A stretch of 45,972 nt of DNA, taken from NCBI GenBank assembly GCA_947652615.1, contig CANTDX010000024.1, forward strand, positions 1-45,972. The letters run 5' to 3'. A program made the position numbers and the translations under genes. Origin of the DNA: an uncultured Dorea sp. (GTDB lineage Bacteria > Bacillota > Clostridia > Lachnospirales > Lachnospiraceae). The notes beneath the pieces were generated by a model, which had not been told where the DNA came from, did no database searches, and saw only the letters and a list, made by a program, of their open reading frames with translations. Of this stretch, positions 14,864-22,783 are shown piece after piece (the stretch's first letter is position 1; each line of letters begins with the position of its first letter).

Positions 14864-15496
14864 ATGGCATTTGATTACAAGAAAGAATATAAGGAATTCT
14901 ATCTTCCGAAGAACAAACCGGGGATCGTCACGATCCCCCCTATGAACTTTATCGCAGTACGAGGGACCGGCGATCCAAACGTAGAAGGCGGAGCGTACAA
15001 GCAGTCCATCGGTCTGCTCTACGGTATCGCATTCACGATTAAGATGAGCAAACGGGGCAGCCGTCAGATGGAAGGATATTTCGACTATGTTGTCCCTCCG
15101 CTGGAAGGGCTCTGGCAGCAGTCCGGCACGGAATCCATTGACTACTCCAGGAAAGAAGACTTCCAATGGATCTCCATGATCCGTCTTCCGGAATTCGTGA
15201 CAAAGAAGGATTTTGAATGGGCGGTGTCCGAAACCGGCGCGAAGAAGAACACCGATTATTCCAAAGTAAAATTCTTCACCTATGATGAAGGCTTATGCGT
15301 GCAGTGCATGCATATCGGTCCTTATGATGATGAACCGGCAACGATTGCTTCCATGGATGCATTTGCCGGGGAGCAGGGATATGTGTTGGACATAGACGAA
15401 ACCCGCCGCCACCACGAGATCTATCTGAGCGACGCGCGCAGGTGTAAGCCGGAAAACTTAAAAACCGTGATCCGGCATCCCATTAGAATTGGATAA
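14864..15496 (+). CDS. GyrI-like domain protein, long type
   Basis: A 210-residue cytoplasmic protein of the longer GyrI-like family: N-terminal YKEFYLPKNKPGIVTIPPMNF, then AVRGTGDPN, MEGYFDYVVPPLEGLW, CVQCMHIGPYDDEPATI and an HHEIYLSDARR end. Members of this group have been reported as cyclopropanoid cyclopropyl hydrolases acting on DNA-alkylating natural products; whether this protein has that activity cannot be told here. AAGGAG precedes ATG 14864, 20 bp after the short GyrI-like gene. Its last 39 bp overlap the 3' end of the convergent LysR gene, and no terminator is visible between them. Confidence 0.83.
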   Translation: MAFDYKKEYKEFYLPKNKPGIVTIPPMNFIAVRGTGDPNVEGGAYKQSIGLLYGIAFTIKMSKRGSRQMEGYFDYVVPPLEGLWQQSGTESIDYSRKEDFQWISMIRLPEFVTKKDFEWAVSETGAKKNTDYSKVKFFTYDEGLCVQCMHIGPYDDEPATIASMDAFAGEQGYVLDIDETRRHHEIYLSDARRCKPENLKTVIRHPIRIG

Positions 15497-16360
15497 ATTC
15501 TGTAGGTTCCACTCTCTTACAAAGGATAAGAACCTTAATACTGCCGGTGACAACTGCTTATCCGGCAGATGTGCAACGCCTAACACACGGGAATAATGCT
15601 CGTCAAAAGACCGCACACAGACGTCAAACGGCGCGTCACTTAGGAGCAGCTTGGGCAGGATCGTAATCCCTATTCCCTTCTCTACCATTTTAAGGGCGGC
15701 AAAGTCTTCCATCACCTGATACCGTATCCTGGGACGTATGCCATTCATCCTGAATATCTCCCCGGTCTCATAATCCAGGCGGTCACAGGTCAGTATAAAG
15801 TCTCTCTTGTCCACATCCGACAACGAAACCTCTGGCTTTCCGGCCAGGGGATGGTCTTTGGGCGTTACCAGCATAAGCTCATCCTCCCCCAGCGGAATGA
15901 AGGGATGATCCGGAACCGAATAACGTGACACGAAGATACAGTCAAGCTTGTCATTCTCCAGATTATCGATCAACGGACGAAACCCTTCGATACACAGTTC
16001 GAACGTAATCTTGGGATATACTTCCGAGAATCTCCGCAGTATATCCGGAAGCCAGTGATAGGAAATGCTCTGGATCGATCCGATACGGATAGTTCCGCTG
16101 TCAAGACTGTTCAGATCATCAACGATCTGCCGGATCTTCTTCTCCTCGCCGCTGATATTCTCCAGACAATGAACGATCTCCCGGGCATCCGGCAAAATCT
16201 GTACACCCTGCTTGGTGCGCCTGAACAGCGTAACTCCCAGCTCCTTTTCATAATTTTTGATCAACTGGCTGACGGCAGACTGTGTATAGTTGAACTTCAC
16301 CGCAGTCTTAGATATGCTGCCTGTCTTGCACACGTCTAATATGATCTCATACTTACTCAC
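15458..16360 (-). CDS. LysR-family transcriptional regulator, proposed master of the peptide-use regulon
   Basis: A 300-residue LysR regulator. The N-terminal winged HTH is ILDVCKTGSISKTAVKFNYTQSAVSQLIKNYEKELG; the rest is the periplasmic-binding-protein-like effector domain (GTIRIGSIQSIS near residue 90, LMLVTPKDHPL, GIGITILPKLLL). I chose the GTG at 16360, which has AGGGG eight bases upstream; the open frame continues to a TTG at 16396 inside the operator. The gene is divergent from the ornithine cyclodeaminase-like gene, the classic LysR arrangement, and a T-N11-A box lies between them. The same box stands before ilvD-M24 and M18-POT-M24, so this protein probably activates all three. Confidence 0.88.
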   Translation of the reverse strand: MSKYEIILDVCKTGSISKTAVKFNYTQSAVSQLIKNYEKELGVTLFRRTKQGVQILPDAREIVHCLENISGEEKKIRQIVDDLNSLDSGTIRIGSIQSISYHWLPDILRRFSEVYPKITFELCIEGFRPLIDNLENDKLDCIFVSRYSVPDHPFIPLGEDELMLVTPKDHPLAGKPEVSLSDVDKRDFILTCDRLDYETGEIFRMNGIRPRIRYQVMEDFAALKMVEKGIGITILPKLLLSDAPFDVCVRSFDEHYSRVLGVAHLPDKQLSPAVLRFLSFVREWNLQNLSNSNGMPDHGF

Positions 16361-16386
16361 TTCGTTTACCCCTGTATTTATCGCAG

Positions 16387-16454
16387 GTATAAGCAAAACT
16401 TATACGTCCGATAAAGAATTTTAAGTTTATTTATCTGTCCGTTTTATTTATTAT
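16387..16454 (+). promoter_or_regulatory. LysR box and promoter of the cyclodeaminase-like gene
   Basis: The perfect inverted repeat GTATAAG-CAAAA-CTTATAC (16387-16405) contains ATAAG-N5-CTTAT, a T-N11-A LysR site. Downstream are a weak -35 TTTATT (16426-16431) and -10 TATTAT (16449-16454), spacer 17. With the start near 16461 the box is centred at about -65, the standard LysR recognition position. On the other strand the box overlaps the probable -10 of lysR itself, which allows autorepression. The whole block recurs almost unchanged before ilvD. Confidence 0.8.
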
Positions 16455-16511
16455 TAACATAGACGATAAAGTGTTGTCAAGAATTACCAGTGAAAAACAA
16501 GGAGGAAAACT

Positions 16512-17498
16512 ATGTTACTATTATCAAGACAGGATATCAAGAAGGTATTTTCCATTCTGGATGCAGTGGAAGCAGATAAGGAGGCGTTCACGCTCGTTGC
16601 AGACGGGAAATGTGACATGCCCCTTCGGACGAATATCCCGGCGCCCAAATATGACGGCTGTTTCCTGTTCATGCCGGCTTATGCAGAAGAACTTAACACA
16701 GCAGCGCTAAAGACCGTCAATATCTTCCCGCACAACATTGATAACGGACTGCCGTCATCACCGGCTCAAGTCCTGTTGATCGACGGAAAGACCGGGATTG
16801 TCACCGCAATCTTAGACGGGACCTACGTGACACAGCTCCGTACCGGTGCATCCTCCGGCGCGGCGTTCGAACTGCTGGCCAAAAAGACCTGCCGGATCGG
16901 CGCACTGATCGGAACCGGAGGCCAGGCTGCCACCCAGTTAGAGGCAATGATCGCTGTCCGCAAATTAGAAGAAGTACGTGTATATGACCTGAATTACGAA
17001 CGGACTGCCATCTTTGCCAAACAGATGCAGGAAGAATTACAATCCTACGGTACCAGGATCATCCCCGTATCCTCTTCCGATGAGGCGATTGACGACGCCG
17101 ATCTTCTGATCACGGTCACGCCGTCCTCCAAACCGGTATTCGACGGGACGAAGATCAAAAAGGGCTGCACGATCAGTTGTGTGGGTGCCTATCAGCACCA
17201 TATGCAGGAGATGGATCCGGCCATCCTTCCACGGGCATCGAAGATCTATTTTGACTCCCGGGAGGCTGTTCTCTCTGAATCCGGCGATATCTTGATCCCA
17301 TTAGAGAAAGGTATCATCACCGAAGATGATTTTACCGGCGATATCGGCAATGTGATCAAGGGAGAACTGATCGGCAGGGAAAATGACGACGAGATCATCG
17401 TCTACGAGACGGTGGGAGTCGGCGCGCAGGATCTTGTGACCGCCAAAATCATCTACGAGAAAGCGATCAAAGCAGGCGTTGGTACACAGTGGAATTAA
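16512..17498 (+). CDS. Ornithine cyclodeaminase/mu-crystallin family protein
   Basis: A 328-residue NAD(P)-dependent enzyme of the OCD/mu-crystallin family. The substrate-binding part has MPLRTNIPA, ALKTVNIFPHN with the conserved Lys, and LDGTYVTQLRTGASSGAA. The Rossmann fold begins GALIGTGGQAATQLEA (about 135-150). Family members convert ornithine to proline, reduce cyclic imino acids or oxidise alanine and other amino acids, so the exact reaction is open. AAGGAGG precedes ATG 16512. It is a single-gene unit with its own terminator, divergent from lysR. Company of Xaa-Pro aminopeptidases makes a proline or cyclic imino-acid reaction plausible. Confidence 0.87.
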   Translation: MLLLSRQDIKKVFSILDAVEADKEAFTLVADGKCDMPLRTNIPAPKYDGCFLFMPAYAEELNTAALKTVNIFPHNIDNGLPSSPAQVLLIDGKTGIVTAILDGTYVTQLRTGASSGAAFELLAKKTCRIGALIGTGGQAATQLEAMIAVRKLEEVRVYDLNYERTAIFAKQMQEELQSYGTRIIPVSSSDEAIDDADLLITVTPSSKPVFDGTKIKKGCTISCVGAYQHHMQEMDPAILPRASKIYFDSREAVLSESGDILIPLEKGIITEDDFTGDIGNVIKGELIGRENDDEIIVYETVGVGAQDLVTAKIIYEKAIKAGVGTQWN

Positions 17499-17508
17499 GA
17501 AATTTCGT

Positions 17509-17547
17509 AAAGGGGCCAAAGTTGGTGTAAACCAACCCGCCCCTTTT
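17509..17547. terminator. Terminator between convergent OCD-like and M24 genes
   Basis: AAAGGGGC (17509-17516) pairs with GCCCCTTT (17539-17546), with an inner GTTGGT...ACCAAC stem. On the plus strand it ends in TTTTCCTTT, and on the minus strand the A/T flanks allow use by the convergent M24 gene. Confidence 0.8.
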
Positions 17548-17566
17548 CCTTTACGGCAAATACTGT

Positions 17567-19354
17567 CTATACTGCCCTGGTGTATTTCTTAAGCCACTCT
17601 TTCTCTTCATCATTCAGATAAGGAGAGACCTTCTCATATACGGTTCTGTGATAATCATTCAGCTGAATTCTGGTTTCCTTTGGCAGCATTTCTGCCTTTA
17701 CCGCATCCAGATCCATAGGGATATATGTGATCGTCTCAAAATACATGAACTGTCCGTATTCATTCTCTTCGCCTTTGCGCACAAGGATCTCATTTTCCAG
17801 GCGTATTCCGTGAGACCCTTCTATATAGATCCCCGGTTCGTCGGTAAGGACCATCCCCTCTTCCAGAACGGCCGTCTCGCCTGCGCGGTAACGCCAGCGG
17901 AAACCTGCCGGCGACTCATGGATACTCAGTAGATATCCCATACCATGCCCGGTTCCGCATTTGAAATCAAGCCCTCTGTCCCAGAGAGGCTTCCTCGCCA
18001 TCAGATCAAGATTCATTCCGGTACATCCATATAAGAACCTTGCGTTCGCCAATCCCATATGCCCCATGAGAGTCAGTGTAAAATGCTCCTTCATAATGTC
18101 CGGAATCTCCCCTAGCGCATACGTTCTGGTGATATCTGTGGAGCCTTCATAGAATCCGGCGCCCGTATCGGTCAGGAATACATTGCCCTCTTTCAATTCT
18201 ACATCCGTCTCCGGCGAAAAGGTATAATGCATCAGCGCACAATGCTCGCCGTAGGATGAGATCGGCTCAAAACTCGGACGGATGAAATTCCCCATCTCCA
18301 TACGGAACTCATCCAGCTTCTCAGCAGCGCTCATCTCCGTGATCCTGATCTTGCCTACGTTCTCCTTCAGCCATTTCATGAATCTTACATGCGCCACACT
18401 GTCCTTGATCTGCGCTTTGCGGATATTTTCGATCTCCACCGGATTCTTGACTGCCTTGAACAGGACTTCCGGATTGCGCTGTTCTATTTTCTTCACCCCA
18501 TCCGGGATATTACTGTAAAGTGCATAATTAAGCCTTGCCGGATCGATCAGCACCGACTCTTCTTCTGCGATCATCTTCACATCCTCATAGATGTCATTAT
18601 ACGGGTGCAGGAATATATGATCCTTTGCAAACTGCGCCTTCATCTCTTCGCTTAACTTGGCCTCATTGATATAGAGATGCATCTGGCTCATCGTGATGAT
18701 CCCATAAGAGAGCACCAGCGGGAAGAATTCAATATCATTTCCCCGCATATTAAGCGTCCAGCAGATATCATCCAGCGTAGTCAGAACGTGTACCGACGCT
18801 CCGTTTTCCTTCATGTATTCCCGGATTCTGGACAGCTTGCCTGCCGCCGTCTCTCCGGCATACTTCTCTTCTAACATCCACGCCGGTTCTGTAGAAAGAG
18901 CAGGTCTCTCTTCCCAGATCTCATCGATCAGGTCGTAGGCATAGATGACCCTTCCGTTCTTCTCCTTTGCGATCTCTTCGTAGGCAAGACCTTCGCCCAT
19001 AGCCACCGCGCGTCCGTCAAATCCAATATTGCCGCCCTCTTTCAGCGTATCGGCCAGATACTCCTTGATCGTCGGAACTCCCGGCTCACCCATCTTCATC
19101 AACTCTACCGTCGTTCCCGCGATCTGCTCGGCCGCCTGTATGAAATATCTTCCGTCTGTCCACAGTCTCGCCTCATCTGCCGTAATGACCGCCGTTCCCG
19201 CCGAACCGGAGAAATTGGTGATATATTTCCTTGCCTTAAAATACTCGCCCACATACTCCGTCTGGTGGAAATCCGCAGTCGGAACAATGTAGATATCGAT
19301 CTTCTTTTCCTTCATCTGCTCACGCAGAGCCTTAAGTCTTTCCTGTATACTCAT
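17567..19354 (-). CDS. Xaa-Pro aminopeptidase P family, M24B (copy 1)
   Basis: A 595-residue, three-domain aminopeptidase P of the long (eukaryotic APP1-like) type. Two creatinase-like N-terminal domains (about 1-300) precede the pita-bread catalytic domain. The dimetal ligands are visible: Asp pair in LTDTGAGFYEGSTDITRT, His in GTGHGMGYLLSIHE, and Glu in TDEPGIYIEG and GIRLENE. It removes the N-terminal residue from peptides with proline at position two, in the cytoplasm (no signal peptide). AGAGGAG precedes ATG 19354. It follows ilvD by 42 bp and so falls under the LysR-box promoter at 21.1 kb. A close paralog is at 22784-24574. Confidence 0.93.
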   Translation of the reverse strand: MSIQERLKALREQMKEKKIDIYIVPTADFHQTEYVGEYFKARKYITNFSGSAGTAVITADEARLWTDGRYFIQAAEQIAGTTVELMKMGEPGVPTIKEYLADTLKEGGNIGFDGRAVAMGEGLAYEEIAKEKNGRVIYAYDLIDEIWEERPALSTEPAWMLEEKYAGETAAGKLSRIREYMKENGASVHVLTTLDDICWTLNMRGNDIEFFPLVLSYGIITMSQMHLYINEAKLSEEMKAQFAKDHIFLHPYNDIYEDVKMIAEEESVLIDPARLNYALYSNIPDGVKKIEQRNPEVLFKAVKNPVEIENIRKAQIKDSVAHVRFMKWLKENVGKIRITEMSAAEKLDEFRMEMGNFIRPSFEPISSYGEHCALMHYTFSPETDVELKEGNVFLTDTGAGFYEGSTDITRTYALGEIPDIMKEHFTLTLMGHMGLANARFLYGCTGMNLDLMARKPLWDRGLDFKCGTGHGMGYLLSIHESPAGFRWRYRAGETAVLEEGMVLTDEPGIYIEGSHGIRLENEILVRKGEENEYGQFMYFETITYIPMDLDAVKAEMLPKETRIQLNDYHRTVYEKVSPYLNDEEKEWLKKYTRAV

Positions 19355-19396
19355 ATCAATGATCTCCTCTTATCCTTTCCAGTTCTTTCTATCTGC

Positions 19397-21055
19397 CTAT
19401 GCATCCAGACTCCAGGGCTGCATCGCACCGCCTTCCTCCGCCGGGCGGCACATCCTTGCGTATATGTTAAGACACCCTTTCGTCTCTTTTAGCGGCGGGC
19501 ATACCCACGCCTCTCTTCTCCTTGCGATCTCTTCTTCCGGCACCAGAAGAGAGATCTCGCCGCCGTTAATATCCATCACGATCTCATCTCCGTTCTCTAC
19601 CAGTGCGATCACTCCTCCGTCATAAGCCTCCGGAGATACATGACCCACGATCGCACCGTAATTGAACCCTGAGAATCTGGCGTCAGAGATCAGTCCCACG
19701 CTCTTGTGCAGGCCCTTGCCGATCAGCGCGTCTATGCTGAGCATCAGCTCCTTCATGCCGGGCGCTCCCTTACATCCCTCGTAACGGATTACGATGATAT
19801 CCCCGGGTACGATCTCTCCTGCCTGAATCGCCTCAAATGCAGGCCTGTCTCCATCGAACACCTTCGCCTTCCCTCTCAGATATTTCACCTCTTCATACAC
19901 CGCCGTTGGCCGGACGATGGCGCCGTTCGGCGACAGGTTCCCTCTTAAGATCTTAAGTCCCGGCTCGTTAAATAACGGCTTCTCAAGGGAATGAATCACC
20001 TTGTTCTCCTGGGCCGTCACCTTCGAGAGCATCTCCTTCCAAGTAGTTCCATACATCCCCGGTACATCGGTATAAAGCCTGCTCTCCAACTGCTTCATCA
20101 CATTCATTACACCGCCCGCATAGTGGAAATCAACCACCGTATAAGGGCCGCTTGGAACTACTGCATTGATACAGGGGATCTGCTCTGCATATTTCTCGAA
20201 ATCCGCAAGCGTCATCTTGATCCCAAGCTCATAGGCATAAGACAATAAGTGCAGCACTGCGTTGGTCGATCCGGCCACCGCCATATCGAACATGACCGCG
20301 TTCATCAGCACTTCCCTGGTGATCAGCTCAGACGGCTTCCGTCCCGCCTTCACAAGCTCCACCGCATATGCTCCTGCCTCCCTCGCCTTCCTAAGCTTCG
20401 CATTATCAGACGCAGGGGTCGTTGATGTCCCCGGAAGAACCAGATTCAGAACCTCTCCCAACATCTGCATGGTGTTGGCCGTTCCCATGGACGGACATGC
20501 CCCAAAAGAAGGACATACACTGTCCTCAAGTCCGAACAATTCCTCCTCTGCCGCACCTGAGAACCGCGCCGTATCCAGATCCGCCTCCACGACCGTCTTC
20601 CCGCAGTACTGCCCGGGCTGCATGGAACCGCCCGTCACCACCATGGACGGAATATCAAGCCGCATGGCCGCCAGATAACAGCCGGCGATAATATTATCAC
20701 AGGACGCCACCATAACAAGTCCGTCGAAATTATGTACCCTCGTGACGAATTCAACGGACATGGCAACAATATCCCTTCCCACCTGTTCGTACTTGAGTTC
20801 TTCCGCCCCGTTGGCGATATTCCCGCAGGTCGCCGGAATCCCGAATTCCACCGGGACGCCGCCTGCCGCCCAGATCCCTTCCTTTACGGCTTCTGTGATC
20901 TGGCGCAGATGCGCCGACCCCGGCGAACCGGCCATATATGAATCAGGCACGCCGATATGCGGCTTCCTCCTGATATCCTTATCCGAATATCCTGCCGCTT
21001 TCATCATCACACGTCTGTGGGCTGCTTCCGCCCCATTCCAATATTCTGTACTCAT
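19397..21055 (-). CDS. IlvD/Edd family dehydratase
   Basis: A 552-residue iron-sulfur dehydratase of the IlvD/Edd family. Cluster-type cysteines lie in MVASCDNIIAG and CPSFGACPSMGTANTM; the C-terminal half has GDIIVIRYEGCKGAPGMKEL and SDARFSGFNYGAIVGHVSPEA, typical of the family. The N-terminal part has IPATCGNIANG and differs from classic dihydroxy-acid dehydratases. With no other branched-chain biosynthesis genes nearby and a LysR-box promoter shared with amino-acid catabolic genes, a degradative role on a sugar acid or hydroxy acid is as likely as IlvD proper. CAGGAGG precedes ATG 21055. It heads an operon with an M24 peptidase. Confidence 0.85.
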   Translation of the reverse strand: MSTEYWNGAEAAHRRVMMKAAGYSDKDIRRKPHIGVPDSYMAGSPGSAHLRQITEAVKEGIWAAGGVPVEFGIPATCGNIANGAEELKYEQVGRDIVAMSVEFVTRVHNFDGLVMVASCDNIIAGCYLAAMRLDIPSMVVTGGSMQPGQYCGKTVVEADLDTARFSGAAEEELFGLEDSVCPSFGACPSMGTANTMQMLGEVLNLVLPGTSTTPASDNAKLRKAREAGAYAVELVKAGRKPSELITREVLMNAVMFDMAVAGSTNAVLHLLSYAYELGIKMTLADFEKYAEQIPCINAVVPSGPYTVVDFHYAGGVMNVMKQLESRLYTDVPGMYGTTWKEMLSKVTAQENKVIHSLEKPLFNEPGLKILRGNLSPNGAIVRPTAVYEEVKYLRGKAKVFDGDRPAFEAIQAGEIVPGDIIVIRYEGCKGAPGMKELMLSIDALIGKGLHKSVGLISDARFSGFNYGAIVGHVSPEAYDGGVIALVENGDEIVMDINGGEISLLVPEEEIARRREAWVCPPLKETKGCLNIYARMCRPAEEGGAMQPWSLDA

Positions 21056-21087
21056 AGTTCTCCTCCTGGTAAAATTTCTCTATCTCT

Positions 21088-21155
21088 ATAATAAATAAAA
21101 ACGGCAGATAAATAAACTTAAAATTATTTATCTGCCATATAAGTTTTGCTTATAA
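21088..21155 (-). promoter_or_regulatory. LysR box and promoter of the ilvD-M24 operon
   Basis: On the minus strand TATAAG-CAAAA-CTTATA (21138-21154) is followed by the same weak -35 TTTATT, 17-bp spacer and -10 TATTAT seen before the OCD-like gene. About 65 bp match closely, including paired insertions that keep the spacing. Within it, GGCAGATAAATAA (21124-21136 on the minus strand) and its complement (21103-21115) form a perfect 13-bp palindrome; in the OCD copy this is imperfect. The palindrome followed by CCGTTTTTATTT could also end transcripts from the MATE gene. Confidence 0.8.
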
Positions 21156-21160
21156 GATTG

Positions 21161-22525
21161 TTATTTTGTCGGCTGTCTGGATGCCGTCACCCGGTTAAAT
21201 GCTATCACGAATAGAACACCCTTGACCATCGACGACAGCGTCAATGCCCACCAGATCCCGTTTAAGGCCAGAGGCGTCGCACATAGAGCGACCGCAAGCG
21301 GTATCCTGGCTCCGGTGAACACAATACTGATCATACTGCAAAGCTTCGTCCTTCCAAGCCCGGACAGCGCGCCTACCGTCATCAGCTCCACACTCATGAA
21401 AGCTTCGCTGAGCCCAACGATCCTCATGTAGTCCACCGATATCCCGATCACGTCCGCCTCGTGGAAGAAGATCCTTGAGATCGGCCCCGGAAGCAGGACG
21501 AAAGCCAACGTGATCAGTGTTCCCCATATAGCGATCGAAAAGAACGAGATCCGGTATCCCTTCCGTACCCGCTCCATCTGTCCGGCTCCGTAATTCTGCG
21601 CGGCAAACGCATTGATCGCCGCGGCGAATCCATCCGCCGTATTCCAGGAGACCGCTTCTACCTGGCCGCCCACACGCTGCACCGCTACGGCTCCCGGCCC
21701 AAAGACCGCCACCATCCTTGTCAGCACCATGGAGATCATACAGTACACCGTCCCCTGTATCGCCGTTGGGAAGCCGATCCGGAAGACTCCCCTGTAGAAC
21801 CTGCCTTCTGTCCGACTATGCAGTCTGATACCATGCAGCACATTATCCGCATTATGCTTCTTAACGGCGCCCAGGATCATCACCAGCATCACGATAAACT
21901 GAGCTGACACCGTTGCGAGCGCGGCCCCGGTCACCTCCAGCCTTGGAAACGGACCGATCCCAAGGATCAGTACCGGATCCATGACCATATTGATGACAAG
22001 CCCGATCAGGTTGGCATAAAGAGGCGTCTTAGAATCTCCCTGCGCCGTATAGATCCCCGTCAGCACGACCGTCATATAGGAAAATATCACGCAGCCGCAG
22101 GTAATCCTCATATAGTTCTCGGCATAGCGGACCGTCTCTGCATCTCCCAGATGGAACGCCGCCACCAGTCCTTCCGTAAATACCACGCTGACCAGCGCAA
22201 ATAATGCTCCGAACAGCAAAGTAAGATGGAGGGCCGCGCGGGCATACTCTCTGGCCTCATCCTTCCTGCCGCGCCCGAAAGACTGTGCCACATTCACCTG
22301 CGCTCCCATCCGCGCAAGCGACGATAGCCCCTGGGAAAGCCACACATACATACCGCCCACACCTACTCCGGCCACTGCTTTGGAACCAAGCAGCCCAATC
22401 CACGCCATATCCGTAATACTGTAAACGGTGTTTAAAAAAGACGACGCCATGATCGGCACCGCCAGTGTAACCAGAGACTTAAGGATCGGTCCCTCCGTTA
22501 AACACACCTGTCTGTTTCTGCTCAT
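21161..22525 (-). CDS. MATE-family multidrug/metabolite exporter
   Basis: A 454-residue, 12-helix transporter of the MATE family (MatE domains about 17-180 and 240-400). It begins LTEGPILKSLVTLAVPIMASSFLNTVYSITDMAWIG, the family's typical first helix, and includes VGGQVEAVSWNTADGFAAAINAFAAQNYGAG in the second half. It should export cationic compounds by Na+ or H+ antiport. A weak GAGAGTGATG lies before ATG 22525. The stop is seven bp from the LysR box of ilvD; the gene itself lacks an obvious box, so its membership in the regulon is uncertain. Confidence 0.92.
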   Translation of the reverse strand: MSRNRQVCLTEGPILKSLVTLAVPIMASSFLNTVYSITDMAWIGLLGSKAVAGVGVGGMYVWLSQGLSSLARMGAQVNVAQSFGRGRKDEAREYARAALHLTLLFGALFALVSVVFTEGLVAAFHLGDAETVRYAENYMRITCGCVIFSYMTVVLTGIYTAQGDSKTPLYANLIGLVINMVMDPVLILGIGPFPRLEVTGAALATVSAQFIVMLVMILGAVKKHNADNVLHGIRLHSRTEGRFYRGVFRIGFPTAIQGTVYCMISMVLTRMVAVFGPGAVAVQRVGGQVEAVSWNTADGFAAAINAFAAQNYGAGQMERVRKGYRISFFSIAIWGTLITLAFVLLPGPISRIFFHEADVIGISVDYMRIVGLSEAFMSVELMTVGALSGLGRTKLCSMISIVFTGARIPLAVALCATPLALNGIWWALTLSSMVKGVLFVIAFNRVTASRQPTK

Positions 22526-22679
22526 CTCATCACTCTCTCTAAAAATATTGTCTGACCGTAAATCACACTTCCTCTATTCTAACATATGTTTTCGTTGAAT
22601 TCTACTTGTATTTTCCCCATTTTAAATCCATAATGATATCCATTGAACGGAAAAAAGATTCTGGAAGTTGTTGTGTGAC

Positions 22680-22719
22680 AGACAAACTCCTCCTGTGAGC
22701 GTTCAGGAGGAGTTTGTCT
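22680..22719. repeat. Perfect 16-bp inverted repeat without a T-tail
   Basis: AGACAAACTCCTCCTG (22680-22695) and its exact complement (22704-22719) flank an 8-base loop. Neither strand has a T-run after the stem, so it is a poor intrinsic terminator. One arm holds the Shine-Dalgarno-like AGGAGGAG. It lies in the 258-bp gap between MATE and the second M24 gene, which otherwise holds no gene I can see. Confidence 0.8.
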
Positions 22720-22783
22720 AATCTGGGGGGTAATGAACTGCAAAGAATAATTTCTTTTCAGTTCTCAAATCGAAACAGAGATC

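Noticed and set aside
16361..16396. LysR start at TTG 16396
   Set aside because: It lies within the regulatory palindrome and has no ribosome site; GTG 16360 has AGGGG at eight bases.
22680..22719. Intrinsic terminator for the second M24 gene
   Set aside because: The stem is strong but neither strand has a T-run after it.
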